Notes: a model not told the origin generated them from the letters alone. A stretch of 57,268 nt of DNA from Acidifodinimicrobium sp049967035 (GCA_049967035.1 JBMFTM010000001.1:1-57268); one strand, 5' to 3'. Positions 16,379 through 25,500 are shown, counted from the stretch's first letter. Numbers and translations: made by a program.

Positions 16379-16681
16379 TCAACCTCTGTACTCCTTCAAT
16401 GCGGACATTTCAAGGCTATCGGTTATCTTATTATAGAATATTATCAATGCTATCGCGACCGCAGCTTCAAAAACTGCTATCACAAGGATTAATAGCGCGT
16501 AGGAAACTCCATTCAAATATCCAAAGTAATAGGACCCGGCTGCGAAGTTTATAAGGGCGGCATTTACCACTATTTCGATGCTTATTACGAAGTTTATAAG
16601 GTTTTTCCTCATCAACATCCCGAATACCGCTATTACGAAGAGTATGGATGTAAGATAAAAGACGTATTCGTATGGTATCAT
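16379..16681 (-). CDS. nuoK: complex I subunit NuoK
   Basis: A 100-residue, three-helix protein. The two conserved membrane Glu residues important for proton transfer are recognisable in LINFVISIEIVVNAALIN and in LILVIAVFEAAVAIALIIFY. Overlaps nuoJ by 4 bases upstream, followed by nuoL after one base. Confidence 0.92.
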   Translation of the reverse strand: MIPYEYVFYLTSILFVIAVFGMLMRKNLINFVISIEIVVNAALINFAAGSYYFGYLNGVSYALLILVIAVFEAAVAIALIIFYNKITDSLEMSALKEYRG

Positions 16682-17148
16682 TCTCCCTCCACTGATCTTA
16701 TGAAGTAAACTGCTGTCATCAGGCTCGTTAGGAGTGTAACTGCAGCGACTAAAATTAGAACCGAATAATGTGAAAACAGATAAATTCCAAGACTAGGTTG
16801 GTTTGTCTGGCCAACGCTGGTTGTGCTTGCTTGGCCGAACGGCAGAAGTAGCATGAGAGCTATCATCAAGATCGGTAGGGCTATCAAGAGTTTTTTTCTA
16901 TCAAATCCAAGTCTCTCCTCCGGTATAAGTGATGCAGCCACAGTCAACAGGACTACTATCCCGCCGTTGTATATTATGAGTTCTGCTACACCTAGGAATG
17001 GAAAAGCGAGGAGTATAAACATTGATGAAACTAAAACAACGAAGAAGAATAGGAATATAAGCGAATGCATCAACCTCTTGCTAAGCACAACAGCTATTGA
17101 CATCAAAATCAGCAGAGTAGATATCACATAAAAAATCAAGATATCCAT
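16678..17148 (-). CDS. nuoJ: complex I subunit NuoJ
   Basis: Membrane subunit of about 156 residues with five hydrophobic segments; the conserved FPFLGVAELIIYNGGIVVLLTVAA stretch (third helix, pi-bulge region in known structures) identifies NuoJ. I choose ATG 17148 (MDILIFYVIS), where the first membrane helix begins, instead of 17196, because the 16 extra residues are polar and overlap the promoter region. No nuoA, B, C, D, H or I gene is adjacent: upstream is a divergent gene on the other strand. Confidence 0.9.
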   Translation of the reverse strand: MDILIFYVISTLLILMSIAVVLSKRLMHSLIFLFFFVVLVSSMFILLAFPFLGVAELIIYNGGIVVLLTVAASLIPEERLGFDRKKLLIALPILMIALMLLLPFGQASTTSVGQTNQPSLGIYLFSHYSVLILVAAVTLLTSLMTAVYFIRSVEGE

Positions 17149-17234
17149 ATTCTTTATACGACTTTTATCTTTAATAATGTTTAGGAGCTTGAGCAAGATA
17201 GATTTAAATATCGGGGCACTTCATTTGAATTAGA

Positions 17235-17780
17235 ATGGTTAGTAAAGACTTGGAAAGCATCATAAACTCTATGGAGCTTTTTGAGGGGTTGTCATTCTAT
17301 CTGACCGTAAACAAGCATAAGCCAGCAGCTATTATAAGCTCAATCTATGAGGAATCCGCCGAAGATTTCGGCTTGAGGTGCAGATATACGGGCCTTCCCT
17401 CAGCGGTTATTGTTTCATATGATCAGAATAGCCTCAAGGAAATTGATAGAGCAATAAGGAGCAAGGATGATTTCAAAATTGGGGTTGCCCTCGGCTACCC
17501 GGAAAGGGCATCAAGGTCTTTTTTGAAGGATGGTTGGGATGGGACTAGGTTTTTTATGGAGGTAGAAAAACTATTTGAAGAGACAGGGGAAATGCCAATT
17601 CATCTAGCTTATCTTCCATACGTACCTGAGCCAGAAGCGGTTAGAGACGAAAGCTCTGAAAGTTCTGTTCTCGGCATGGAATATATGGAATTCATAAAGG
17701 GGAGATCCCCAGGTTTTTCACGGAAGCTTGAGGAAAACTTCGAAGAAATTGTTAAGGATATAAAGTACTTTAAAGACTGA
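17235..17780 (+). CDS. uncharacterised soluble protein
   Basis: Protein of 181 residues with mixed alpha/beta composition and no membrane segment. The stretch IGVALGYPERASRSF at about residues 82-96 recalls the LGYPECC motif of DUF483-like archaeal proteins, but without the Cys pair, so I do not assign it. An ATTTAAATAT element about 27 bases upstream of the ATG suggests its own promoter and a leaderless transcript. Divergent from nuoJ and convergent with a GNAT gene. Confidence 0.65.
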   Translation: MVSKDLESIINSMELFEGLSFYLTVNKHKPAAIISSIYEESAEDFGLRCRYTGLPSAVIVSYDQNSLKEIDRAIRSKDDFKIGVALGYPERASRSFLKDGWDGTRFFMEVEKLFEETGEMPIHLAYLPYVPEPEAVRDESSESSVLGMEYMEFIKGRSPGFSRKLEENFEEIVKDIKYFKD

Positions 17781-17798
17781 GATGTCCCTATACATGCA

Positions 17799-18332
17799 TT
17801 AGACTATTTTTCTCTGGCTAATCTCTTTAATCATGAATATATTGCCGCTTTTTGTGCTCTCCGGCGAATGGTCTCTCTCATTCTCTAATCTAGATAAGCC
17901 GTGCTTTTCGTAAAAATTTAGAGTTTCAGTGCTTTTTGTTGATGTTATCAAAGATAGATAATTGAAATTTAATTCTTTTGCTTTTTTCATGTATGCTGAC
18001 AGAAGCTGGCTTCCAACCCCCATACCTCTCAGAGCTGGCTCTACAGCGATAGACGTTAGATAAGTGGTGGTTTTTTCGTTTATTTCCTTATTTATAACAT
18101 ACCCAAGCTTTGATCCGAAGGCGAATCCAACTGGGTTTTTGCTAGTTTGGCCATTTGCCCTAGCGATTAGGCATATGGAGTCATCAGATTCTAATATAGA
18201 ATCCAAGTAAGAATCAACATCCTCCCTATTCATCCTGCTATTCCATGGTTTCTTCTTGAATGTCCTCATGAACAAATCGCTTATATATGCTTTGTCTTCT
18301 TTGCTGCAGTATCCAATCTCAACCCCTTCCAT
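17799..18332 (-). CDS. GNAT-family N-acetyltransferase
   Basis: Acetyl-CoA-dependent N-acetyltransferase of about 177 residues. The core is visible: YLTSIAVEPALRGMGVGSQLL, containing the R-x-x-G-x-G acetyl-CoA pyrophosphate loop (RGMGVG), followed by an alpha helix and the SLITSTKSTETLNFYEKHGL segment typical of motif B. The acceptor cannot be inferred. ATG 18332 is preferred to the GTG at 18341 because a TATA-like sequence at about 18356-18365 predicts a transcript starting close to it. Confidence 0.85.
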   Translation of the reverse strand: MEGVEIGYCSKEDKAYISDLFMRTFKKKPWNSRMNREDVDSYLDSILESDDSICLIARANGQTSKNPVGFAFGSKLGYVINKEINEKTTTYLTSIAVEPALRGMGVGSQLLSAYMKKAKELNFNYLSLITSTKSTETLNFYEKHGLSRLENERDHSPESTKSGNIFMIKEISQRKIV

Positions 18333-18428
18333 TGCAATCACAATGAATACAAGAGGTATAAATATCTTTAGGCCTACTTAAGGCTCGAACCTGTAAGGTA
18401 TTTATTGGCAGCAAATCAATTAATTATT

Positions 18429-19295
18429 ATGTTCGGTAGCGTAGTTAAGAACTACGAAAATGAGTTCGACACTAAGGTGATGGAGAACAGGCATGTATTC
18501 TATGACCTGTACATTAAGAGCAATGATCCTCAAGCTTTGAGAAATGATATAGCTGAATCTTTGGGAGATTTGGATTACAAGCTGCTTTTAAACGAAATGA
18601 CCAAATTCGACGATGAAAATCTAGAAGAGGTATTTCGAGGCGGTAATTCCAAGCCGATAAGGGTTGCGATTAAAGCTGCTAAAGATAATAAGAAGGGATC
18701 GAAGTATCCAATTCTTTGGAAGGCTTTCCTAGTCTTAGGTGTAATCTTACTAGCCGTTCTTTTGGTTTATGCAAGGGGGGAAATTTATAATAACATCTCA
18801 ACATTTAGTGTAACGCCCTCTGCATTGTTATTGTACGGAACCATAGCAAGTTTCTTGCTTTTCATTCTGTTCTTAGAAATAAAGTACATAGTGCCGATCT
18901 TCCTATGGGCGAAGATAGTGGGCATATACGACCCAACTTCATCCTCAGCCAATGTCAGAATAGTTCTGGCTGGAGAATGCCAATTCAAAGATAAGGACTC
19001 CTATGCAAGGCTAGAGAGTGACATGAATGAGCTATACAGTGAGCTTTCGAGAAAGTTTACAAACAAGCTGGACAAAAATCAACTGTCAAGTAACATAGAA
19101 ACAGGTCTTTCGATAGGAAGAGGGCAGAACCAAAAGCTTACCAATGAGCTTAGAGACATAGAAAACCAGCTTTCTGATTTGGAAAGAAACTTCGCGGCTG
19201 GAAAGGTCAGCGAAGCGTCATACAAAGACCTCAAAGCTAAGTTGGAGATGAAACGTACCCAGCTAGAGACACTTTTTGACCTGCTTCTGCCTTAG
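18429..19295 (+). CDS. membrane protein with C-terminal coiled coil (SHOCT-like)
   Basis: About 288 residues from ATG 18429. An N-terminal soluble part of about 95 residues is followed by two hydrophobic segments (about 97-118 and 133-155), a short soluble region and a C-terminal coiled coil (about 195-288). The end, FAAGKVSEASYKDLKAKLEM, resembles a SHOCT domain, a short oligomerisation module found at the ends of many prokaryotic proteins. A TTG at 18405 gives a longer reading but ATG is favoured. Function unknown. Confidence 0.6.
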   Translation: MFGSVVKNYENEFDTKVMENRHVFYDLYIKSNDPQALRNDIAESLGDLDYKLLLNEMTKFDDENLEEVFRGGNSKPIRVAIKAAKDNKKGSKYPILWKAFLVLGVILLAVLLVYARGEIYNNISTFSVTPSALLLYGTIASFLLFILFLEIKYIVPIFLWAKIVGIYDPTSSSANVRIVLAGECQFKDKDSYARLESDMNELYSELSRKFTNKLDKNQLSSNIETGLSIGRGQNQKLTNELRDIENQLSDLERNFAAGKVSEASYKDLKAKLEMKRTQLETLFDLLLP

Positions 19296-19348
19296 TTCTG
19301 TCTCTTTTGCACATTTAGCTATAAATATATTTGTAGATATCTCTGTTT

Positions 19349-20014
19349 ATGTCAGTCTCATATAAATCTAGGCCGGAAGATAAGATCTTGGTCCTTTGTA
19401 GATTCTTGGAGCGAAGATATGGCAAGGTTAAATTTAGGACAGAGGACCCATTTAGAGTGTTGATAAGTACTATAATCTCACAGAGAAACAAAGATGAGCT
19501 TACAGATAGGACATTCAATAGAATGTCGTCTGTTTTAAACTCTCCAGAAGACTATGCAAAGGTGAACATCAAAAGACTTGCTTCTTTGATTAAGCCGTCT
19601 GGGTTCTATAACCAGAAAGCAAAGATGATAAAGAGGACAGCGAGAATGATAATAGAGGACTACGGCGGCAAGGTTCCGAGGACAAGGGAAGAGCTGATGA
19701 GGTTGCCAGGAGTAGGCGGGAAGACAGCCGATATCGTGCTGTCTTATGGATTCGGCGAGGATGTGATTGCATGTGATACGCATGTCATCTGGATATCAAA
19801 TGCTTTAGGGCTTGTAGACTCGAAGAATCCGGAGAAGGTTAGAGAGAAGCTAATGGAAATCACCCCAAAAAGATATAAAAGAATGTTAAATCTGCAGATG
19901 GTAGAATTTGGGAAGGAGATCTGCTTGACATCCAGGCCAAAATGCTACATGTGCGAATTAAAATATATATGTAATTATTATAAAAAGGTGTATAAGAAGA
20001 GATATGGTAAATGA
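19349..20014 (+). CDS. nth: endonuclease III (DNA glycosylase/AP lyase)
   Basis: Base-excision repair enzyme for oxidised pyrimidines. The helix-hairpin-helix motif LPGVGGKTADIVL (119-131) carries catalytic Lys125, and Asp143 in ACDTHVIWI is the second catalytic residue, spaced 18 residues as in E. coli Nth (120/138). The C-terminal iron-sulfur loop is intact: Cys192, 199, 202 and 208 with spacing C-x6-C-x2-C-x5-C. Normal length of 221 residues. Its end overlaps the next membrane protein gene by 11 bases. Confidence 0.96.
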   Translation: MSVSYKSRPEDKILVLCRFLERRYGKVKFRTEDPFRVLISTIISQRNKDELTDRTFNRMSSVLNSPEDYAKVNIKRLASLIKPSGFYNQKAKMIKRTARMIIEDYGGKVPRTREELMRLPGVGGKTADIVLSYGFGEDVIACDTHVIWISNALGLVDSKNPEKVREKLMEITPKRYKRMLNLQMVEFGKEICLTSRPKCYMCELKYICNYYKKVYKKRYGK

Positions 20015-20744
20015 AGCTTTGAGTTCATTTGGATATGGCTTCTTCGTCTACAAAAACAAGTACATATTGCTGTCCGCAGCTGCGGTTTTCCTTTTATTCT
20101 TATTTGTCGGCTACTTTGTGATCTATGACAATTTTAATCTTTACATCCACAATCCTTTTGTGCCGACTGGTTTGTACGTATCTGGGTATGACGTGAGCGC
20201 CTCTTCCTTGCTTTTCGTGTCCGTCGCATTAGTTTCCCTTTATATTGTGAATTTCTCTTTGAACGAGCAGAGACGATTCAATGAGAAGGTTAAGCTAAGG
20301 CAGATAATTTCAATTTCAAATAGAACATATCCCAAGTTTTTGATTACAGCATCTGCACAGATTATCTTATCGGTTATAGGCTGTATCTTTTTCGTTATAC
20401 CTGGGCTTTACTTAGGCATGAAAACGCTTTTTCTAGGCGCTTCCTCGGTTTATTATGATTATGACCTTTTATCCTCTCTCAGAAAGGCTTTCTCAATCTC
20501 AAAGGAGAACTCTACGAATGCCTTCATTCTTTTCTTGCTTTATTTCATTGTGTCGGTAGTCCTGATATACCTTGCATTGGTCGTATCTAATAGCGTTCTG
20601 ATGAGCTACATAATATATGGGTTCCTATCCTCTTTCTTTTTGATATCTTTTTTCTCCAGCACTTACAAATTAATACCCTTGCTGTCAAGTAAAAAAAGCA
20701 GACTTGAAGAGTTGACATCTGATTTCCCCGGATTCGGAGGGTAA
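20004..20744 (+). CDS. polytopic membrane protein
   Basis: A 246-residue protein with about six hydrophobic segments. The region FFVIPGLYLGMKTLFLGASS followed by a helix with SLRKAFSISKEN recalls the IPGLYL...ALKRSWELTKGN pattern shared by several prokaryotic membrane families (DUF975/GDPD membrane-domain-like). No enzymatic motif is visible. It overlaps nth by 11 bases and precedes a methyltransferase gene by 3 bases. Confidence 0.65.
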   Translation: MVNEALSSFGYGFFVYKNKYILLSAAAVFLLFLFVGYFVIYDNFNLYIHNPFVPTGLYVSGYDVSASSLLFVSVALVSLYIVNFSLNEQRRFNEKVKLRQIISISNRTYPKFLITASAQIILSVIGCIFFVIPGLYLGMKTLFLGASSVYYDYDLLSSLRKAFSISKENSTNAFILFLLYFIVSVVLIYLALVVSNSVLMSYIIYGFLSSFFLISFFSSTYKLIPLLSSKKSRLEELTSDFPGFGG

Positions 20745-20747
20745 GAC

Positions 20748-21311
20748 ATGCTAGACATGCTAGAAGATCCAAGCGTTTATCCCGTATCTGATGATTCCAA
20801 GCTTCTTTTGAAGGCGGTATCAGCAAGTAAGGGTAAAGTTCTGGACATGTGCGCTGGAGGCGGTATAATCGGATTGAATGCTGCAAAATTTGCCGATGAG
20901 GTAACGTTAGCTGATATAAATGACCATGCGTTGAATCTGATAAAATTAAATGCAAGTAAAAACAACATAAAAAATATAAAGGTGATAAAGTCAGACTTAT
21001 TCAAAGAGATCGGAGAAAAAAGGTTTGATGTTATCTTCATGAATCCGCCCTACTTGCCTGGGGATCCATTGAATAGTGATTATCTGGATATCGCCACACT
21101 CGGAGGGAAGGATGGATCTGAGCTAACTGAAAGATTCATATTAGAAGCGCCAAATCATTTGGAGCCTGGTGGAAGAATATTCATAGTCCTCTCGACTAAA
21201 TCAAATCTAGATAGGATCTACGGGGCAATTCGCAGGGCAGGTTTAAGTTACACTGTCATTGATTCGGACAGCTTTTTCTTCGAGAAATTAATCTTAATAG
21301 AACTCCATTGA
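20748..21311 (+). CDS. HemK/Mtq2-like protein methyltransferase
   Basis: SAM-dependent methyltransferase of 187 residues. The N-terminus VYPVSDDSKLLLKAV corresponds to the VYEPSEDT-type start of archaeal/eukaryotic Mtq2 (HemK2), the SAM-binding loop is LDMCAGGGIIGLNAA, and the catalytic NPPY (FMNPPYLPG) binds the target amide or amine. Mtq2 methylates the Gln of the GGQ motif in class 1 release factors; that specificity is inferred from the short form without the bacterial PrmC N-terminal domain. Confidence 0.85.
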   Translation: MLDMLEDPSVYPVSDDSKLLLKAVSASKGKVLDMCAGGGIIGLNAAKFADEVTLADINDHALNLIKLNASKNNIKNIKVIKSDLFKEIGEKRFDVIFMNPPYLPGDPLNSDYLDIATLGGKDGSELTERFILEAPNHLEPGGRIFIVLSTKSNLDRIYGAIRRAGLSYTVIDSDSFFFEKLILIELH

Positions 21312-21355
21312 GGAAGTCTCGCTTGGAGCTTAGCTCAGTGTTCTCTAAAAATCTT

Positions 21356-21754
21356 TCAAGAGCTAACGTTTGTGGAAGGCGAAAGAACATCGCCTTTCTC
21401 AACCTTTACAAAGTCAGGCACAACTAGCAGGTAATCTTCATCTATCCCGACTATCTGCGCCCCAGCTGCATCTGCGCTTCTCTTGATCTTTGTTATCGTC
21501 CTCTTGAGTTCATCCATTCCACCTTTCTCTCTTAATTCCTTCACCTTTACAAAGACCAACGTGTATCCCGACCTTATGTCGTTTAGCAGCGCACTTGCGT
21601 CCTCATATTTCACCAACACAAAGTACTTCACATAGACCTTTGCCGATGGCTTATCACTTTTTTCAACTTCCAGCTCAACATATTGGCCGGAATTTTCTAC
21701 ATCCACTTTTTTCTTAAATACATTAAGAAAACTGTCAAAAGATAGGTTTGTCAT
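21356..21754 (-). CDS. sepF: archaeal SepF cell-division protein
   Basis: Likely FtsZ membrane anchor. The conserved C-terminal domain is clear: an inhibitory/dimer strand pattern LLNDIRSGYTLVFVKV, then LKRTITKIKRSADAAGAQIVGIDEDYLLVVPDFVKV. From ATG 21754 the N-terminus (MTNLSFDSFLNVFKKK) would form the short amphipathic membrane-targeting helix of SepF; AAGGTGATC lies 5-13 bases upstream as a ribosome binding site. The longer reading from 21787 is unlikely. SepF implies an FtsZ-based division system. Confidence 0.85.
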   Translation of the reverse strand: MTNLSFDSFLNVFKKKVDVENSGQYVELEVEKSDKPSAKVYVKYFVLVKYEDASALLNDIRSGYTLVFVKVKELREKGGMDELKRTITKIKRSADAAGAQIVGIDEDYLLVVPDFVKVEKGDVLSPSTNVSS

Positions 21755-21864
21755 ATTGATCACCTTAATATCAATTGTTGTTTTCAATATTTAAATGTAT
21801 TTAGTTCAACCTTTTCAGTCGCATCAGTAAATTCTGGTTCAAACTGGGGGATAACCATATAAAG

Positions 21865-21947
21865 TGCAGGGGGTGGGATTCGAACCCACGAAGACCTAAG
21901 TCATAAGGTCCTAAGCCTTACGCGTTTGACCACTTCGCCACCCCTGC
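21865..21947 (-). tRNA. tRNA-Leu (TAG)
   Basis: Class II tRNA with a long variable arm on the minus strand, 83 nt without CCA. Acceptor stem GCAGGGG pairs with CCCCTGC and the discriminator base is A. The anticodon loop is CTTAGGA (anticodon TAG). The T loop GGTTCGAATCC is canonical. No intron. It lies 13 bases downstream of aMBF1 and upstream of sepF on the same strand; no TATA box at the correct distance is obvious between, so it may be processed from a longer transcript. Confidence 0.95.
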
Positions 21948-21960
21948 TTTTATAAGATGA

Positions 21961-22335
21961 CTAGTCTTCTGATAATTTTATTTTAAGGGCTTTTTCTAAT
22001 TTTCTTGTAAGGTCTATTCTAGGGATAATTTTTCCATTTATAACTTTATTCAGCTCATCTACCGGAGTCTTAGTCTCCTTGCTTAATTCCTCTACACTTA
22101 TATTCCTCGATCTTATTGCTTCTTTGATTTTATTGGAAAAGTTAAAGTCTATGTCTTCTCCGTATATATCCTCTATACTTAGGTCTTTTCTGTTCATCGA
22201 CTCCTCTTTACCTTCTACTACCTCAGAGATTATCTTCCCTCCTTTTGCGCAGTTTGAGCACGCTATGAATATTGATCCATCTATTTCGACTTTGTAGAAT
22301 TTCTTATCGCTTAATCCGCAGATCTCACAGTTCAT
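21961..22335 (-). CDS. archaeal multiprotein bridging factor 1 (aMBF1)
   Basis: A 124-residue protein with an N-terminal zinc ribbon (CEICG and CSNC, four Cys) and a C-terminal Cro/XRE-type helix-turn-helix (IKEAIRSRNISVEELSKETK and INGKIIPRIDLTRKLEKAL). This architecture is that of aMBF1, an archaeal relative of eukaryotic MBF1, thought to act in transcription or translation. It follows pheT by one base and is followed by tRNA-Leu. Confidence 0.9.
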   Translation of the reverse strand: MNCEICGLSDKKFYKVEIDGSIFIACSNCAKGGKIISEVVEGKEESMNRKDLSIEDIYGEDIDFNFSNKIKEAIRSRNISVEELSKETKTPVDELNKVINGKIIPRIDLTRKLEKALKIKLSED

Positions 22336-22336
22336 T

Positions 22337-23983
22337 TCAAACCTCTATTATCTTGTCAAGGAATAACTCAGCAACACTAGCTGGGAACGATATATTGAAT
22401 TTGTTTAAAACACGGGGGTGTAACTCGCCTATCATACCTATTTTTTTATCTTTATACATTATATCTCCATGTCTACCGCTTATAAATGTCTGTTTAAGAT
22501 CTTCACTTTCAGATACTTTGAACTCATCTATGTTGAATATATCTGAAAGGACAATCCTCACAACAGCTTTTACATCGCTAAAGTTGGCATCCACTCCAGA
22601 GTAGACTATAGCCAGATGTAACTTGTTTGAGAAGTTCGTGTCAGAGCTAGGATCTAACTCTACAACATAGCCTATATCAAACAGCTTCTGTGGGAATTTT
22701 CTGTTTATGTTGTTGGATATAAATCTCAAAATCTCCGGGACTATAAGGCGCCTCGCCATGCTTATCTCTGAGCTCCTCGATTCAGACAGCTTTGCATAGT
22801 TCTCTCTCTTCAATTCCATATTATCAAATTGGATAGTCTCATTTGTCAAAACATTCGAATCTAATTCCTGATACCCAGCCCCAGCCAATGTATTTCCTAT
22901 AAAATCGGATAATCTGCTTTCTTTTAGTTTTTCACCAGTGAAGTAAGTCCTTACAGGCAAAGGTCCTAGGTTTGAGACCCCATAAAATCTAAGGATGTCA
23001 TCGATTATATCAACTTGGCTTATAACGTCATCTCTGTAGAAGGGAACCTCTACCGCATAAATGCCTTTCTCAAATTTTACATTGTAATCAGCGTATCTGA
23101 GTAGTTTTATTACCTCTCCTGCACTTACAGCGCTCCCCATAAGATTTTCTAAATCCTCATGTCTCAAGCGCATTTTTGTAGGTGAAAGAGTCAAACCAGT
23201 ATCTATATCTTTTGTCTGATATTTTATCTTAAGTATCTCTACATCACCGATCATTGAGAGATTGAATATCAAGGCCTTTGTTGCAGAGTTTACTGATTTC
23301 TTTGACACACCAGTTATGTCTATGAGGATGTTCTTTGTGTTCTTCTCTATTGAGTACTTGTCCGCGTTTATTATCGGCGGCAAAGCCATTATGTCCCCGT
23401 TAGCTGTCTTCCATATTATTGGCTTTTCTGGACTGATCTTACTGTACCATATCCCAGCGTCCGTGCTGTTCAGTATCTCATCATAATTTTTTTCGTTGGT
23501 GTAACTTAATGGCGTAAATTTTATATTCTCTTTTTTTTCGTGTCTGTATACTATCGGAAACCCTATTTTATCGTAATCGAAGAGCCCTATAGCAGCCATC
23601 TTCCTTTTTCTACCTATAACTAAATCTACTTTGTTTTGTATCTCAACCAGTTCACTTGTTCTTTCTCCAATTTCTTTTTTCAACCTCAATAGAAGACAGT
23701 TTACAAATGGCCTTTCGGTCTTCTCCACTGATATGCTTAGCCCTTCGTTTATCTTTGGGTCTCTCACCTTTATTGGTTTGTGTATAAGCTGCGATAGCAG
23801 TCTGGCAAGGCCATACTTTGATATCAGTTCCGCCCTGTCAGAGGTAGTTTCAAAGTTTAATTCATCTCCGTTTACATCTAAATCTAAGCCGTATTTGAAG
23901 GCTATATCTGAGTATTCCTCTTTAGTCAGCTTTTTCCCTAAGAGTTTATCCATTTCGTCTATTGAAGTATTTATCATCACCAT
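22337..23983 (-). CDS. pheT: phenylalanyl-tRNA synthetase beta subunit
   Basis: Beta subunit of the heterotetrameric archaeal PheRS; 548 residues, archaeal/eukaryotic type without the bacterial EMAP domain. Recognisable: TSDRAELISKYGLARLLS (B1 region), the B3/B4 domain with DITGVSKKSVNSATKAL and the B5 domain with LRHEDLENLMGSAVSAGEV, and the C-terminal catalytic-like core (SESRSSEISMARRLIVPEILRF). Downstream of pheS by 5 bases; an ATG at 23977 is an alternative start. Confidence 0.95.
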   Translation of the reverse strand: MVMINTSIDEMDKLLGKKLTKEEYSDIAFKYGLDLDVNGDELNFETTSDRAELISKYGLARLLSQLIHKPIKVRDPKINEGLSISVEKTERPFVNCLLLRLKKEIGERTSELVEIQNKVDLVIGRKRKMAAIGLFDYDKIGFPIVYRHEKKENIKFTPLSYTNEKNYDEILNSTDAGIWYSKISPEKPIIWKTANGDIMALPPIINADKYSIEKNTKNILIDITGVSKKSVNSATKALIFNLSMIGDVEILKIKYQTKDIDTGLTLSPTKMRLRHEDLENLMGSAVSAGEVIKLLRYADYNVKFEKGIYAVEVPFYRDDVISQVDIIDDILRFYGVSNLGPLPVRTYFTGEKLKESRLSDFIGNTLAGAGYQELDSNVLTNETIQFDNMELKRENYAKLSESRSSEISMARRLIVPEILRFISNNINRKFPQKLFDIGYVVELDPSSDTNFSNKLHLAIVYSGVDANFSDVKAVVRIVLSDIFNIDEFKVSESEDLKQTFISGRHGDIMYKDKKIGMIGELHPRVLNKFNISFPASVAELFLDKIIEV

Positions 23984-23988
23984 ATTAG

Positions 23989-25500
23989 TCAGTCAAGTAT
24001 AGACGCAGTTTTTACACCTCTTAAGAAATTCAAATCTGTGTAGGGGCTATAAAGTTGTCGTATATCCTCCAAATTTAACCTTAAAGCTAAAGCCCTCTCT
24101 AGTGCAAAACCCCACGCTATCACTCTCTTCTTTATTCCGAATGAGATCAGCGTCTCCGGTCTGAAAACACCCGAGTTTCCTATCTCTACCCATCTTTTCA
24201 ATTTTTCATTGAACCCCTGTATCTCTAAGCTGGGTTCCGTGTAGGGGTTATAAGTGGGTTTTACTCGTATCTGTTTTATCCCTAGTTTTCCATAGAATTC
24301 ATAGAAATAGCCAATTAAATCTCTCAAATTTAGGTTGTCATCATAGACTATCCCTTCTATCTGATAGAACTCAGGAAGATGAGTTGGGTCGTTTGTCTCA
24401 TTTCTGAAGACTTTGCTGACTGAAAAATATTTCGCAGGCAGGTCCTTATTCTTTGAGATTAAATCATGGATATACCTAAACGTAGTTGCTGTAGTGTGTG
24501 CACGTAGTATCACGTTGTCACTGGAAGAAACATCAAATTCTGATCTATATCCTAAGGATAAGTCGAAGTCATTGTCCTTGAATCCATTCTCATAAGTCTC
24601 CTTTATCTTCTTAATTAGTTGTTTTTCCAGTTTGGCTTTTGCGTCTTTTACATAAAATGTATCCAATATCTCCCTATCAGGATGGTCTTGCCTAAACATC
24701 ATAACATCAAAATTCCAAAATATGCTCTCTGTAAAATTGCTCTTCATCTCTTTAAAGCCCATGGAGATCAGGTTCTCTTTTACAATAGAAATGAATTCCT
24801 TTACAATGTTCCTTCTGCCTATTATGGGTGTTGGTATATTAGAATTGACATCGTACCTTCTGAATGACAAGCCCTTCCAATTCTCTATAATATCCGGTGT
24901 CAATTTATCCACCAGCTTGGCAGAGAACTTATCTGATTTGATCAGTTCCAGACCTTCAGGAGTAGCGTATAAAAATTCTTTTGTGTTCTCCGAGACGGTT
25001 ATTATCCCTCTTTTTGTAAATTCTGAGACCAAATCATTGTTTATATCGCCACCTTTGTCAATTCTCGCTAACAAGCTGGATCTGAGTTCTATTTTTGATT
25101 CGTCTCCACTTAATATGATCTTATTGCCGCTTGTTTCTACTACACCCTCCTTCTTGAGTATACCCACAGCTACGTTTATCTCATTCTTGTCCAGCCCCAA
25201 CGTTCCAAGATCTGAATAATAAATCTCTTTTTTTGAGGAGAGCAACTTCAATACTCTGTACTCTGGAAGACCGTCTTTAAAGTATCTCTTGCCTACTTCT
25301 GTTAGCCTGTAGTTTACCGTTGTTTCATTCTCAATGTTTATAAGACCCAATGAGAAAAGCTTCCTTGCAGATGCACGCACTGTGTCTAAATCTAGTGGTA
25401 TCTTATTGGATATGTTATCTACGGAGGTTCTTTCCTTCGAGCTTAGAAGAACCCTCTTATCATTTTCACTAAGTGATTCGATAATCCTATCAAAATCCAT
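23989..25500 (-). CDS. pheS: phenylalanyl-tRNA synthetase alpha subunit
   Basis: Catalytic alpha subunit, 503 residues. The N-terminal third has winged-helix-like tRNA-binding domains; the class II catalytic core includes HPDREILDTFYVKD (motif 2 side), LRAHTTATTFRYI, FRNETNDPTHLPEFYQIEG (motif 2 Arg and Phe-binding region) and the motif 3 GFALERALALRLNLEDIRQLY. First gene of the pheST-aMBF1 group; divergent from the Fap7-like gene. Confidence 0.96.
   Translation of the reverse strand: MDFDRIIESLSENDKRVLLSSKERTSVDNISNKIPLDLDTVRASARKLFSLGLINIENETTVNYRLTEVGKRYFKDGLPEYRVLKLLSSKKEIYYSDLGTLGLDKNEINVAVGILKKEGVVETSGNKIILSGDESKIELRSSLLARIDKGGDINNDLVSEFTKRGIITVSENTKEFLYATPEGLELIKSDKFSAKLVDKLTPDIIENWKGLSFRRYDVNSNIPTPIIGRRNIVKEFISIVKENLISMGFKEMKSNFTESIFWNFDVMMFRQDHPDREILDTFYVKDAKAKLEKQLIKKIKETYENGFKDNDFDLSLGYRSEFDVSSSDNVILRAHTTATTFRYIHDLISKNKDLPAKYFSVSKVFRNETNDPTHLPEFYQIEGIVYDDNLNLRDLIGYFYEFYGKLGIKQIRVKPTYNPYTEPSLEIQGFNEKLKRWVEIGNSGVFRPETLISFGIKKRVIAWGFALERALALRLNLEDIRQLYSPYTDLNFLRGVKTASILD

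Noticed and set aside
11856..17148. Mrp-type Na+/H+ antiporter
   Set aside because: Mrp operons have MrpE, F and G and no NuoJ; here NuoJ, K and three different large subunits L, M and N match complex I.
17235..17780. DUF483-family assignment
   Set aside because: Only a short GYPE-like stretch resembles the family and the Cys pair is missing, so the protein is left as unknown.
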